From Drechmeria coniospora (lineage: Eukaryota; Ascomycota; Sordariomycetes; Hypocreales; Ophiocordycipitaceae): a stretch of DNA of 64,000 nucleotides. Of the stretch, positions 13,601 to 24,573 are shown piece after piece. The DNA is taken from NCBI RefSeq assembly GCF_001625195.1, contig NC_054391.1:6149157-6213156 (forward strand), written 5' to 3'. The position numbers and the translations under genes are program-made. Position 1 is the stretch's first letter. Every line of letters starts with the position of its first letter. The notes under the pieces are model-generated. The model was not told the DNA's origin and did not search any database. It saw nothing but the letters and a program-made list of their open reading frames with translations.

Positions 13601-14400
13601 CCACCCGACGCCGCCCCAGCGCAAGGTACCTCACATACAGGAACTGGTACAGGTACCCGCTGGGGGCAAGGGGAGGGTGCCCCGGTTAGAGCCACGTTCC
13701 CTGGTCCCGCCCCCCTCTCCCCCCCCCCCTCTCCTTCCCCACCCCTCGAGGCTCGTCGGTGTTTACCTTGTGGTAGCGCAGCGGGCTTGCTAGCGCCAGC
13801 TGGGCACGGCCGTAGGGCCGGCTACCCTCCCCGTGGCAGGCGGCTGGCATGGCGCGGTGCCCGCTGAAGGATCCGGCTAGCTGGCTGTCCACCTGAAGTC
13901 GCGACAGGTACGGGTACGGAGCTTGAGTACACACCCGTATGGTGCGAAAGTACTCGGCACGGGCATGTGTCGGAGTGCCTGTACCGGTACTGGGTTCTCG
14001 CAACGCTAGCGCCGGAGGGTCGTACTTGTACACCCACAACTGCAGTAAGTACTTACACCTACTCCGTACGTGCACCTACATCTACACCACATGTACAACT
14101 ACATGCTATTAATTTACTAGGTGTACATGTGCGGGTGCGGGTGCAGTGCGGGTGCAGTGCGAGTACAAATACAACAATGTACAGTACCTGATGCTCCGTA
14201 CCGCACCCACGCATTGTACGTGAGCACTTGCTTGGTAGGTCGAGTACTTGTACTTGCGCGTGCTGTACTTTGGGATGCGTGCCGTAGCATGATTGATGCC
14301 TGTTGCTCGCCAAGGACGTACTGTACGTACATGACATGTACTGTACAGCAAGTATGTACAGTACTCCATGAATGGCCTGCGCTCTGTTCGTCATGTCCCT
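1610..14400. other. Gene desert rich in GTAC-centred palindromic words
   Basis: No coding gene can be supported in these 12.8 kb. Open frames of up to about 220 codons occur on both strands, but none has recognisable domains, sustained GC-rich third positions, or exon pairs that join across good splice sites. From 1610 to about 3590 the DNA is ordinary unique-looking spacer. From about 3595 the words TACGGAGTA, TACTCCGTA, GTACATGTAC, ACTTGTAC and TTACTTAC begin, and they become dense from about 6300 to 14350. Examples are 3600-3611, 6348-6374, 6445-6490 and 8402-8415. Homopolymer runs of G or C occur near 2703, 4237 and 6980. I see no transposon protein remnant, tRNA or rRNA. Confidence 0.7.
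6445..6490. repeat. 12-bp tandem array built on TACGGAGT
   Basis: About 3.8 copies of a 12-bp unit lie head to tail: TACGGAGTACTA, then TACGGAGTTTTA twice, then TACGGAGTAC. The unit is the commonest dispersed word of the surrounding desert, so a short local amplification of that word is the simplest reading. A second cluster of TACGGAG repeats lies about 80 bp upstream, at 6348-6374. Confidence 0.85.
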
Positions 14401-15349
14401 TCTGTTCACCGGCATTTTCCTCCCGGCTCGCTCTAGCATTTTGTGCTAATGCGAATAACTCGCCCACGCCTCTCGGCCACTGCCGCCTTATTGCCTTAGC
14501 CTACCTGCCCTCCTCCTCGCGCCCGCGCCTGCGTTGCCACCTTATCAGCCATCCGTCCATCCATCCATCCGTCCATCCACCGACTCTGTCGATGCATCGT
14601 TCCTTTTTGTCAACATCCTCCTCTCATCTCATCCCTCCGTCACCCGACCCTCCCACTCTGTGACCCAGAGAGAGTCACCTCCCCGGCGATGCGCAACGGT
14701 CTTTCCGTCTCCTTGCCACTACCGCCTCCTTCCCAGGTTCAAAAAGCCAGCTTCGGATATCACTGTCGTTGTCGGCTGACTGACTGACGGACCGACCGAC
14801 CGAACGACGGACCGACCGACATCTTCGCCTAACTCGCGAAACCCGGTCAACCGTCCGCCGCGCCTCCCCCTCTCGAGCAAGCGACGAGGCTGCGACGTCT
14901 CGTCTTCGCCTCTCGCCTCCTCCTCCTCCTTCTCCTCCTCCTCCGCCCCGACCACAGCCTCCTTTCGCTCGTCCGGCCTGGTTCCGTTCGCTCCTCGACG
15001 AGCACGCACGCCAATCATCGTGCTGTGCTCGTTGTCTGTTTGCTCGACCGCGGCATATCGTGTGGCCCCCCCCAGCTTTCGTGTCCCCCCCCCCCACCCC
15101 AATCGTCCGGAGACTTCGCCGTATGATATACGACGGCGGCCAAGCATCAGCTTCCATCGCCAGTCCGACCCATTCCTGCCCTGCATTCGGATGAGCTCGG
15201 CCTAGGCTACTCGCAAGCACGCACCCAGGAGCTTACGGTGCCTCGTCGGTACGCGTCGTCGGTGCCTGCCCTCGAAACGGGCTCCGCCATCGAAAGCGAA
15301 ACGAAATAGCCCATCTACACCCACGGTCACGCCCTTGAACGTCAGTGCC
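14401..15349 (+). promoter_or_regulatory. Pyrimidine-rich promoter / 5' leader region of the bHLH gene
   Basis: GTAC words stop abruptly at about 14370. The sequence then becomes C/T-rich: CCATCCAT-type repeats at about 14550-14580, a GACCGACC-type run at about 14785-14820, TCCTCC repeats near 14920-14945 and C runs near 15065-15100. Such pyrimidine-rich DNA is usual in core promoters and leaders of filamentous fungi. It runs up to the chosen ATG at 15350. The transcription start cannot be placed from sequence alone, and no in-frame upstream ATG was found that would extend the protein. Confidence 0.5.
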
Positions 15350-17077
15350 ATGACCGCCATGATGCAGACGCAGACGCAGACGGAGACGCAGGCGCAGGCG
15401 CTGGCCCAGCAGCATCCGCGGATGCACGTCAAGACTGCGGGGCTGCCCAACATTCTCAACCGGGATGGCCCGCCACCAATGCAGATGCAAAACGGTCCAC
15501 CTTTGCAGTTGCGCGACTCTGGCTTCTACTCGACCGCCGAGGCTTCGAGCAAACGTGCGTCGCCCTGCGCGTCCCCCCCCCTACCCTTCGCCCTCTCCCC
15601 TTCCACCCCTCCTCTCTCTCTACCCGTCACCCGCCAACGCTGACCCGCGCAGACACGTCGGCCGCGTCCTTCACCATCAACGGCCTCAGCCCAAGCGGGT
15701 CCGGCTACCGATCGTCGTCGGTGGACAAGACTCCCTCCCCGGTGGCCGCCAACATGGTTCCCCATGCTCTCGTCTCCCCCCCGGCCAGCCACATGAGCGT
15801 CGCGTCCATGGTGTCGCCCACGAGCCCCGGCCACGACCCGCGGCGGCTCGACAAGTCGACGTCGCTCGAGCCGCTCGGCCACAACGGCGCCGGCCTGGGC
15901 GACAACTTCGCCGCGGGAGCCGCGGGCGCGAGGCGCGAGAGCGTCGACAGCAGGATGAACCAGGGCTTCAGCGACATGCGCCTCGGGAGCGCCTCGTACG
16001 CGAGCAACAACCAGTCGACGGGCTCGATCCAGAACACGCTTCACTCGCAGCGAAACCCGCGTCCCGGGCTCGACTCGCTGTCGGTCCACCGCATCTCCAA
16101 CGGCTACCAGCCGAGCACGGAGCGGAACCCCGAGGCCAAGACGGTGACGGTGAGGACGGCGCCGGCCATCACGGGACCCGCCACCGGACACATCGCCCGC
16201 GCCGCCGAACCGACCAAGGGCCAGGCCTGGGCCTTTCCCGAGGAGGAAATCGCTCGCATCGGGCCCCCGGGCTTCGACGAGTCGCGGCGCAGCAGCATCA
16301 CCGAGTCCATCGCCAGCAGCCAGTTCACGACGGAGTCGCGGCTGCCGCCCGGCCAGCGCAGGCTCGACGACGGCCAGGAGACGGGCCAGCCGTCGCAGGC
16401 TTCGGCCGAGTACCCTTCGGTGCACCACCACAGCATGCAGCACAAGCAGGTCAACGACCTCCAGGCCGACGAGGGCTCGGGCCCCGGCGGAGGGCAGCCG
16501 TACAGCCGGACGCCGGAGCTGCGCGTGAGCCACAAGCTGGCGGAGCGGAAGCGACGGACGGAGATGAAGGAGCTCTTCGACCAGCTGAGAGACTTGATGC
16601 CGCAGGAGCGTGGCTCCAAAGCCTCCAAGTGGGAGATTCTGACCAAAGGTAAGCACGACCGACGCCCAGACGGACCGGAGAGCGGCCGCGAGCCCGAGGG
16701 ACCGCGCTGACGTTTGCGTCTGACCAGCCATTGCGGAGCATCAGCGACAGAGCGAACACCTCCGGATGCTCCAGTCGCACTACAACACGGCGCTCGCCGA
16801 GAACGAGATGCTGCGACGCGAGCTGCACGGCGCGAGGATGGAGGGCGCCCACGCCGTCGGCCACGGTCCGCCGCACGGCCCGCCGCCGCCGGCTTCGTCG
16901 CACCCGCAGGGCACGCAACCCGGACCCTACCCGGCCGATCCCTACGCCGGCACGAGCCGGACGGAGCTGCCGCCGCTGCGATGCATCAGCGGCGGCATCG
17001 CCCTCGGACCGGACTCGATGACGGGTGTCCAGTACGAGGCCTCGCGGCCGAACGGGTACCGGACCGACAGGTACTGA
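15350..17077 (+). CDS. bHLH transcription factor (fungal E-box binding type)
   Basis: Three exons, 15350-15554, 15653-16648 and 16728-17077, give a protein of 516 residues. Both introns are GT-AG and the phases match: the first junction makes the His of SSKHTSAAS, the second the Ala of LTKAIAEHQ. The basic helix-loop-helix lies at about residues 361-415. It starts SHKLAERKRRTEM, with the His/Glu/Arg arrangement that contacts a CANNTG E-box (here probably CACGTG-like). The loop contains PQERGSKASKWEIL. Helix 2 runs on into a heptad-like stretch (HLRMLQSHYNTALAENEMLRREL) that could extend dimerisation. The first 350 residues are low-complexity, rich in Ser, Pro and Gln, and start with a QTQTQTETQAQA run. 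Fungal relatives are annotated as HLH regulators with various roles in growth or metabolism, so the regulon is unknown. The ATG at 15350 is the first in frame. Confidence 0.88.
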
Positions 17078-19032
17078 GCCGAGCCGAGACGGACGGCGTC
17101 TCGACCGAGGGCACGCGCGCCCATGGATTTTCTTTGTCACAAAACACCAACCACGACGGCAGCTTTGGGAGGAGGGCACGTGAGCGACGGAACCCCGAGG
17201 GCGGCACTCCCGAGGGCGGCACCCATCAGCCACCTGCATCTGCGGCCATGGAAGGGCTTCACTGTGTTACTAGTAGCGGCCTCTGGCGATTTTCTTCTTC
17301 TATTGACCTCCAAGGTCGTCGGGGGGAGGGCGCGGGAACGAGGGCCGTCTGCTGTCGTCGGCCTTGCTTCCCGGGCGCCCTTGTGCTTTTTTTTTTTCCT
17401 TCTTGCGTCATCTTTGCCAGGCCCTGTGCGGAGGGGGAAGAGGCCTTGCAGTGCCGTCTCGTGTCAGATACGGGTTGCGTTGTTGATACATGTCGGGGCC
17501 GGTCGGGCGTCGCGTCGGGTCGCCTGATGAGGAGACGGTCGTTTCCGAGGAACGGCTCAGGACAGGCACGGTGTGGACAGGCACGGTTTTTCTTTTCAGG
17601 GAAGCTGGAGAAGCTGGAGAAGCTGGAGAAGCTGGGGAAGCTGTTTGGGGACGGCACGCAGCGGTACATATACCAATGGCCGGTCGGGGTTGGTGGCGGG
17701 CAGCGGTGTTTGGATTGCATGATGAGGAGCGAGCGGGCGAGGCGCAAGGAACACGGCACCTAGAGGGCGACGAGTAATTGAATTTCGTTGCGGTGCTTCG
17801 CGCCGGCCGTACCCACCATGGCCGGCTTGGGTGACTGCACCCATACCTCTGACGAGCGGCGACGAGATGTGGTGATGACGACGTCGGGGCATCCTACAGC
17901 ACACCTTGTGCAACGAGCGCAGCATCAAGTCTTGCGTCGTGCCAAGGTGTACTTGTGGCTGTCACGGGCAGGCGGTTTGGCGGGCCGCGTGCTGTGACTA
18001 CATCAGCGCAAGTGCTGTACAGTAAGTGCTGTACAGGTAGCTGTAGGTGTACGGCGTACGGAGGGCAGGCAGCAAAACGCAGGACCATGTGGATCGAAGG
18101 GCCCCTGAAGAAGCCGCCATCCGGATCGGGCCCATCGGTTGGGCGTCGGCTCGCCGTCGCATACTCCCAGCATGCCGCCGGTCGGCTTTGCGGGGCCTCT
18201 GAGGTGCGAATTCCGATGCTGCCCATGCGAGGCAGATGGATGAATGTCCTTTGAGCAATTGATTCACCTGGATGCAGGTGCGTCGCAGGAGGAAGCAAGG
18301 CATTCGTGCTCGAGCGGAATAGACATGAATTCATGCTGGGGCGGAGGTCTCCGATCCTGAGGAGGGCGAGAGACGCTCCCAAGCCTCCAAGATGGTGCTC
18401 TGCAGGGCAAGCAAGTCGTGGGGAGATTCGACGGATACTCGATGACGAGGGCACGCATCAACATCAGTAGGATCTTCGGACCGTTTTGTCGGGAAAGGCC
18501 AATCCCGACAGGAAACTGGACGAGCGGAGTTGCGGACTCAGAAAAAGACCGAATCGTCGACGGCGCGCGAATCCCGGGCGGGGAGCGGGCGGAGTTTGGC
18601 CCGGGGATAAGCTGTAACGCCAACGTGCCGGCAGGCAGGGGCTGCCGCTAAATCGAACTCGGTCAATGGTGGGGCCGTGCTGATCAATCCATCCGTCGTC
18701 GCCCTTTCCTGCGCGGTAACAGTATTACGGCAAGAGGTTGGACATCTCGGCAAGCAACAGTCACGAGCCACGTTCGTTTTTTCGTCTCTCCTTCTCTCTC
18801 TCTTTCTCTCTCCCTCCCCCCCTCACCAGACACGTATCCGAACATCAATTCGGTTTTATTTCTTTCGTTTCGTTACATCGCATTGGAAAGTCGTACGCTG
18901 CCCGCGCCATTGGATCGGAGACGAGTCGATGACGCCAGCGAGGCTCGCGTCGATGTAGCCCCAACGAAGCCGACCGACCCCCTATTCATCACCATCTCGT
19001 CCCGACTTCGGACCTCTACCCCCAACCTCGTC
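17078..19032. other. Spacer between the two regulators (3' flank of bHLH, promoter of Zn2Cys6 gene)
   Basis: No gene is seen. A 9-bp array lies at 17601-17643. A small cluster of GTAC words at about 17945-18060 includes a 14-bp direct repeat around AAGTGCTGTACAG near 18009-18036. The last 260 bp are strongly C/T-rich (CTCTCTCTTTCTCTCT near 18795-18815) and look like the core promoter and leader of the downstream Zn2Cys6 gene. Confidence 0.6.
17601..17643. repeat. 9-bp minisatellite (GAAGCTGGA)
   Basis: 4.8 head-to-tail copies of GAAGCTGGA, the fourth carrying one substitution, about 520 bp downstream of the bHLH stop codon. The array may fall in the 3' UTR or just beyond it. Confidence 0.9.
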
Positions 19033-20732
19033 ATGGAACCATTCACCGCTAGTGCCGGCCTCGGCTCCCGCAGCGAGGACCGCACCGCGGCCGCCTCGAG
19101 GCAGAAGAGTTGCAACGCCTGCGTTCGGGGCAAGCGACGCTGCGATAAGCGTACGCCCCGGTGCACCCGCTGCACGGCCAAAGGGCTCGACTGCGTCTAC
19201 CAGCGTATGCCACCGTCGACGGCGACGGCTGCATCGACATTGACATCGGCATCCACCTCCGTCGCCGAGCCCGCCTGCTCCTCGTCGTCGTCGTCGGCGG
19301 CGTCTTCGGTACCCGCCGTCGCCGACCTGCCCGACTTCGACATCGGCTTCGACATGGACATGGACAGCCTCGGGACCGACACGAGCCCCGAGAGCCTCCA
19401 GGCCGACGTCAACCTCCTCGGCAGCACCGTCGACCTCGACTTCTCCATCGTGGACCTCATCGACGCCTCGCGCGCCGACGCCGACGTCTGGACCACCATG
19501 CAAGGGCTCTCCGACGGCAGTGACAAGCTGGATCTCCCACCGCTACCGTCGATGCCGCTGCCCGAACTGCACCAACCACCACCACCACAGCAGCAGCAGC
19601 AGCAACAACAACAACAACAGCAACAGGCCCAGCCGATTCGGGATCTCTCGCTTCTCAAGACGTGCGATCAGGCCTGCCTCGACGCCGACCCCTTGCAGGT
19701 GCACGACCCGCGCACGCGCGTCGGCTTCATCGTCCAGTTCCTCACCTCCCTCCCCGCCACCTTTGCCGCCACACGCGCCCTGCCCTTTCTCCACGCCCGC
19801 CTCTGGTCCGCCCAGCTGCCCCGGACGATCCTCGCCGCCTTCTCCGCCGCCACGGCCTACGGCGCCCGTTCCGAGGGCAACCGGGGCTGGACCCTGAAGC
19901 TCGTCGCCGACGCCGCCCGCGACATCCACCGCGAAGGCGAGCGAGCGGCGACGCCGGCCGACAAGCTCGCCCGCGTCCAGGCCCTGACGGTTCTCAACGC
20001 CGTACGCTTCTTCGACGGCGACGTCGGCCTGCGCGCCGCCGCCGAACGCGAGATGCCCGTCCTTCTCGCCTGGGTCCACGAGCTGGCCGCCGCTCTCAAG
20101 GAGGTCGAGGCCGACGGGGAACCCAGGGGTCCCAGGCCCGGCCTCAGGGAGGTCCCACCCAAGAGCTGGGAGGTAAGTTCGCCGCGAATCGCATGCGACG
20201 TCGCCTCGCCTCGGTCTAACCGCTTTCCAGAGTTGGATCTTTGTCGAGAGCGCCCGAAGGACGGTCATGACGGCCTCGGCATCCATGTGCCTCGTCTACA
20301 TCCTCAAGTCGGAAGAACGTACGTCCACCCGCCCCCCCTCACATCACCCCGTTGGCTGCCGTCGCCTGCGCGCCCGCTGACACGATACCCAGCCGACGCC
20401 GACATGTGGCGCGAGACGCATAGCTTTACCGCCTCGCGTCATCTCTGGGACGCGGCAAGCTCGGTCGAGTTCTACCGCGCCTGGCGCGAGAAGCCCCAAT
20501 ATTGGATCGAGAATCTCGTATTCGACGACCTCTGGCTGTACGGCCGCCCGACCGACCTCGACGAGTTTACGCGCCTTATGTTGACCTCGTACGTGCTGCT
20601 ACGGCCACCTCGAACCCTCCTGCCCCCCCCCTTGGAGAGCGCCGTCCTTGGCTGACACGAACCACTTGCAGGCAGGTTGGCCTGGAGGCGATGGATCATT
20701 TCATGGAGGGCGACATTGCCATCCCCGTGTGA
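19033..20732 (+). CDS. Zn(II)2Cys6 transcription factor
   Basis: Four exons, 19033-20172, 20231-20318, 20393-20588 and 20672-20732, encode 494 residues; all three introns are GT-AG and keep frame. The zinc cluster is near the N-terminus, with cysteines at residues 27, 30, 37, 44, 47 and 54 (C-x2-C-x6-C-x6-C-x2-C-x6-C) and a basic RGKRRCDKR core. This is the standard fungal binuclear DNA-binding domain. An acidic Asp/Ser-rich stretch follows (about 70-170), then a glutamine run (near residues 190-200, DNA 19588-19627), and from about residue 215 a helical region of the kind found in fungal-specific regulator middle domains. The open frame continues upstream of 19033 without an ATG, so 19033 (MEPFTAS) is the natural start. 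The last exon is only 19 codons. The gene converges with the MDR oxidoreductase 352 bp downstream. A pathway-specific role is possible, but no target is visible. Confidence 0.85.
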
Positions 20733-21084
20733 GGGGTCAAAGGTAGTCGCTGCGTGAGGCGGCGGCGGGACCATGGGTTTGGCACGGCCGAACGAACTGA
20801 ACATCAACAACAACCACTCTACTCACCGAGCCAGCCGGGCCGGAACGTCTCCCGCTGGCTGGGGCATCGAAGACGAAGCGACGACCCATGGGCATTGCGA
20901 GGCCGGAAAGTGCCTGCTGCCTGGGATTACGTATGGATTGTATTACTACCCTCTCGGGCGCGTGTCAAGGTCGGGGCCACCAGCACGCCGGCGAGCGCAT
21001 GCAACGGCCGGGGCGTTCCGGGGGATACCATGGACATTATCCTGTACATCAAAGGCATTCGCCACCCTCAACTGCAATTTCCCA
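20733..21084. other. Tail-to-tail spacer
   Basis: 352 bp separate two convergent stop codons. It holds the 3' flanks of both genes, no recognisable gene and essentially none of the GTAC palindromes that fill the long spacers. Confidence 0.6.
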
Positions 21085-22303
21085 TCACCCTGCCACCCTC
21101 CACACGAGCCGTTCGCCACTGACGGCCCTGCTCCGTAGCAGAGCTAGCGCCTTCTGCGCCCGCTCCACCATGCTCGCGCCCTCGACGACGCGCTGTCTGT
21201 TGGGCTCGACGACCTTTTGGGCGAGCAGCGCGGGTATGATTTCGGACTGGAGCTTCTGCTTGAAGTATTCGTTCTGGAATATGCCTGCGTCAGCGTGCGT
21301 GCGGGTCATGGCCGACGCTCACTCGCCACCGGCTGCCGGTGGGAACTGGACCGACCTCGAGGTAATGGTGCGTTCGCGCGCCTCGCAGGATCACGCCGTC
21401 GGCCCATTTGTCGGCGAGGCACCTGGACACGTCCATCTCGTACTCGGGCTCCTCGTCGTCGGTCGCATCCTTGATAATGACGGGTAGCATGACGGCCACC
21501 CTGCTGCCCCGCTGAGCGATGCGCGTCAGGGGCTGGAGCGAACCGCCGAGGGAGCCGATGCAGTCGAGAATGTAGGGCACCAGCGGCCCGTCGTTGATGT
21601 CTTCGACCGTGTCGCGTCGAACGCGGCCCAGGATGCTCTCCACCACGTCGGCGTCGGCGTAGTCGAAACAGGCGGCGGCCCCGATGTGACGCAGGTACGC
21701 GTGGTGCTTGTCGCTCGAGACGGCGAGCAGGTGGGTGTAGCCCCAGTGGCGCAGAACCTGGAGGGCGAAGATGCCGACGCTGCTGCTCGCGCCCCAAACG
21801 AGGATGGGCGCGTCGACGGCGGCGGGAACATGCTGGTCATTCAGCCGCCGCGGCCAGGGCAGCTCGAGGCCGAGGTCGGCCGTGGCCGTGTGGAAGACTG
21901 TGACGAGATTGACGGGCACGGTGCAGGCTTCTCGGAGGGTCATGCCCGGAGGGACCTTGCCGGCCAGGAAACGCGGGATCGTCACGTACTCTTGGTGGTT
22001 GGCCTCCTTGCCGCCGTGAAAGGCAAAGGCCATGACGGAGTCGCCCACGACGAGTTCGTCAACACCTTGGCCGACGGCGACGACGGTGCCCGCGATGCCG
22101 CCGCCGCCTGCCTGGGCTGGGTACGAAGGGATGAGCAGGCCCCCGTCGGCGCGGTGCAGGTCGAGCGGCGTCGAGGCGGTCCAGCCGACGCGGACGAGGA
22201 TCTCCCCAGAAGCTGGGGGAAATACGGGGACCTCGATCTCGGCGTAGGGCTGCCGCTTGCCCGTCATGACGACCGCTCTCTGCGTGGAAGGGTAGGAGTC
22301 CAT
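21085..22303 (-). CDS. Zinc-less medium-chain dehydrogenase/reductase (quinone/enoyl reductase-like, ToxD-type)
   Basis: Two exons on the minus strand, 21323-22303 then 21085-21273, give 389 residues. The 49-bp intron starts GTGAGC and ends TTCCAG, with a GCTGAC branch site, and is phase 0. The protein has the MDR layout. A GroES-like N-terminal half contains SYPAQAGGGGIAGTVVAVG and VVGDSVMAFAFHGG. A Rossmann NAD(P)H-binding segment is at about residues 165-195 (WGASSSVGIFALQVL). The cysteine-rich structural zinc loop and the GHE-type catalytic zinc ligands of classical alcohol dehydrogenases are missing, which points to a quinone oxidoreductase or trans-acting enoyl reductase-like enzyme using NADPH. 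The substrate is unknown. The C-terminal exon (NEYFKQKLQSEIIPALLAQK) matches the usual end of the family. It sits next to, and convergent with, a Zn2Cys6 regulator. Confidence 0.87.
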
Positions 22304-24573
22304 GGTGATGCTACCGACGATGCTGGTGTCGACGCAGCGGAAAGCATCTAGTCTGGGAGAGTCTCTGCCGAGGAACTAGATTCTCGCGGGCAACCAGGCT
22401 GGGTAGCATGCAGCACGGGGGCTTTATACCGGCAACATCCTGGCAAGGCATCCGCCGCCCGACTCTGGCTGTGGCAGCAAGTGCGTCCGCCATCATTTGT
22501 TGGTGGACACTGGTCTCATGGCTCGGCTGTGGCGCCCATAAGATTGTGCCGGCGTTCCGTGGAGTTAGCGACGACGACGATGACGATGATGGAAAGGAAT
22601 AGCACCTTCATGGAGGATGAGAAATCAAGGTGGATAGGTGATGGCCGCCGTCTGACAAGATGTCACTGGTGGGGCTGGCAGAACGCCCGCTTCCAAGATT
22701 AGTAAGATCTAGGTACTCCGCACAGTGGGTTTAGGAGCTAAGAATAGATGGCTCGCCTGAGTGGAGAAAGATGGTCCCATCGAGGTACGGAATAATAGCA
22801 TGTACAGTACGGAGTACTCCGTACTTAAGTAATACTTCGTACTCCGCACTCCGTACTTAAGTAGTACTTCGTACTCCGTACTCCGTACAACTACATGCAC
22901 TGTACTGTACGGAGGACATGTAGGTGCAGTACGGACTGTACTTACAGTACACCTACAGTACGGAGTAAGTGCTCCCCTACAAGTACTGTAGTTACTGTTA
23001 CGGAGTACATGTGCTATTAGTAAGTATTAGCAGGTGTCATTATTACATCAGTTGCTTGCCTCTAAAGGCACTTATGACGACCACTGCTGTACAACTACAC
23101 ACTAATTACTTATGCTGGCCAAGGCTGCCATGCACTCAAGCCCAGAGTACGTGTACACGTACAGCAATTACTTGATATGTACTGTACTTGAATGCACTCC
23201 TGTACATCTGGCGATCGTATGCTTACGGTGATTGCCTGTCCTTGCAGCAGCTACAATCTTCCTGCGTACCCACGAATTTTCTCGTATTGATGGCGTGGGG
23301 CTCAACTATTCTGAATGTACGGAGTACTCTTCGCTTATTACTTACATGTATTTACTTGCCAAGTACAGAGTACAGTCTATGTAGGTACGGAGTACGGAGT
23401 ACAAGCTTTGGGAATCAGGATTGCTTCGCCACAGGCCAAGGATTGTGCCTGAGGCATGGCATACCTACCTAATGTGTACCCAGCTGACCTAATACCCTGC
23501 CTGACCGTTTCTGCGTCACCACATTTGCTGCAACCCATCCACATCAAAGCCGCGAGATGAAAGGTCGGCCGTTGCCCTTGCCGTGCACACTGATAAGTTC
23601 AGCCATGGCTGCGGCAAGAATCCCTCGCATGAGCCATGCCCTGTTTTATCCCCAAACTGTCCCAACTGTGCCAATGGGTACCTGCCTGTGATGGCCTTCC
23701 GAGTATAAAAGTTGGTTGACACATATGCCCGATACAGATGCTATTCTCTGGAATCCAACGCTTCAAGAGTCCCCGCCTCGCTCTACACGCGCGTACTTGG
23801 CTTCTATCATTCTACTTTCCTACCTCCGACCGGAGCAGGCGGCAGAGAATCTTGACCACTCAAGGGTGGCATCACACCGATAGGGACATGAATGTTCCCG
23901 AGAAAAGGAGCGACGGGGTGCGGCGTTGCCCCACGTGCACCCTCGGAATATACTGGCATGATGTCGCATATCTTATCCCAGGAGTTGCACGGGCGATGGG
24001 GACAAAGTTATCATGACCAACCTACGCCATGGCAGTTTGGCTCATTCGAGCACATGAAAAGACGAATCCATGAGATGATGATGACGCCGTCATTTTGGTG
24101 GCCTGGCGGGGGGTTGCGGCAAGGAACGCGGCAGAGGAAAACTGACGGCTACGAATCAACAAGAACTGCACCTATTGAGCCCCAGCTTGATGTGTGATGG
24201 CGTGAATGAAGGCCCACAACCGAATGAATCATGGCAAACTCTCATCTTGTCCCGTCAGCGCTCGACAGGACAAGGTGGGAGACAGCCACGGGGGCGGGCG
24301 CGAAGCCAACCGGAGCAAACGAAATGAAATAATGTCATGTATTTTTTGTCATTGCCGTCCGAAGATGGCCAGCGGCACGAGAGCCTCCTCCCTCCTGGTA
24401 CCTCCTTTGTGTACAGTATCATTTTTACCATGGGAAGCGCCGCAACTCCGGCAACAAACGGTCAAGCATCTGTCAGAGTACCATCTCGTGGCGCGTCTGT
24501 CGGCGACAAAGCCGAGTGCATCAAGAACGAAATGAAAGCCAGGACAAGGAGATGGCAGCGGTCGGGCGTGAAA
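22304..24573. other. Spacer with dense GTAC-palindrome block
   Basis: The first 400 bp are the promoter side of the MDR gene. From about 22715 to 23475 the DNA is packed with TACGGAGTA/TACTCCGTA words, including a 32-bp tandem duplication. From 23500 to 24570 such words are rare. A TATAAAA element at 23704-23710 on the plus strand precedes a 92-codon frame (23738-24016) that has no recognisable features. No gene can be supported. The final 200 bp are probably the 3' UTR of the glutaredoxin gene. Confidence 0.55.
22816..22879. repeat. 32-bp direct tandem duplication made of TACTCCGTA words
   Basis: Two adjacent 32-bp copies, 22816-22847 and 22848-22879, begin ACTCCGTACTTAAGTA and differ at only two positions. 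The block is bounded on the left by TACGGAGTAC, which pairs with the TACTCCGTA inside the repeats, so the segment can also fold back on itself. Confidence 0.85.

Noticed and set aside
1610..14400. Transposon or giant mobile element in the first desert
   Set aside because: No transposase, integrase, reverse transcriptase or tyrosine recombinase fragments and no long terminal repeats could be seen on either strand.
15526..16731. 401-codon minus-strand frame opposite the bHLH gene
   Set aside because: Antisense shadow of a biased-composition exon. The plus strand carries the clear bHLH motif and matching introns.
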